Shown: in pieces, positions 22,773 through 22,783 of the stretch | Numbering within the stretch: position 1 is the first letter of the stretch | How the letters are laid out: each line of letters begins with the position of its first letter | Assembly: GCA_021107605.1 (NCBI GenBank) | Contig: JAIOSN010000012.1 | Location: forward strand, 1 to 22,783 | Origin: Anaerolineae bacterium | Lineage (GTDB): Bacteria > Chloroflexota > Anaerolineae > B4-G1 > SLSP01 | Reading direction: 5' to 3' | Length of the DNA stretch: 22,783 nucleotides | Program-made: the position numbers and the translations under genes | The notes under the pieces: model-generated | What the model saw: only the letters and a program-made list of their open reading frames with translations | Database searches by the model: none | What the model was told of the DNA's origin: nothing

Positions 22773-22783
22773 TAACTATGAAA

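Overview
The window looks like a chromosomal piece of a Chloroflexota bacterium (Anaerolineae/Caldilineae-like). This is an inference from several traits seen together: large secreted S8 proteases with DUF11-type stalks, C-termini of the form YLPLVMR / FLPLILN, a lone Flp-type pilin, a lipoprotein penicillin-binding protein with a MecA_N-like domain, and many short palindromic intergenic repeats. No 16S or other phylogenetic marker is present. By eye, the left half is GC-richer than the glycan cluster on the right.

Layout. 1-6.6 kb (minus strand): two tandem paralogous subtilases. The upstream copy (1894-6327) is complete. The downstream copy runs off the left edge; its first 336 codons are visible. 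Each has its own near-consensus sigma70 promoter (TTGACC-16-TAGAAT) and a ~195-nt leader conserved between the copies, so the duplication included the regulatory region. 6.6-7.3 kb: palindromic repeats, the 3' remnant of a TIG-domain surface protein, and a tRNA-Gly(CCC) with promoter. 7.3-9.4 kb (minus): a sugar-importer ATPase (MalK/UgpC/MsmK family) and a DeoR-family repressor, with no permease nearby. 9.5-12.3 kb (minus): Maf nucleotide pyrophosphatase translationally coupled to a lipoprotein class B PBP. 12.6-12.8 kb (plus): a 49-aa Flp pilin with promoter, RBS and terminator. 12.9-13.7 kb: a decayed polytopic membrane protein resembling PIG-V-type mannosyltransferases.

13.9-22.3 kb (plus): a tightly packed envelope-glycan cluster: DPM1/ArnC-like GT2, SAM methyltransferase, a broken short gene, extended SDR epimerase/dehydratase, DegT-family PLP aminotransferase, left-handed beta-helix acyltransferase, second GT2, then GT39/ArnT-like and GT87 polytopic glycosyltransferases. 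Most of the first seven genes overlap by 4-17 nt or are separated by under 20 nt. The set makes chemical sense as a pathway: build a (probably N-acylated) amino sugar, load sugars on polyprenyl phosphate, and transfer them outside the membrane. The acceptor is unknown; the neighbouring pilin and secreted proteases are candidates only. After the GT87 gene comes a short frameshifted reading frame running into about eight copies of a 24-bp tandem repeat at the right edge.
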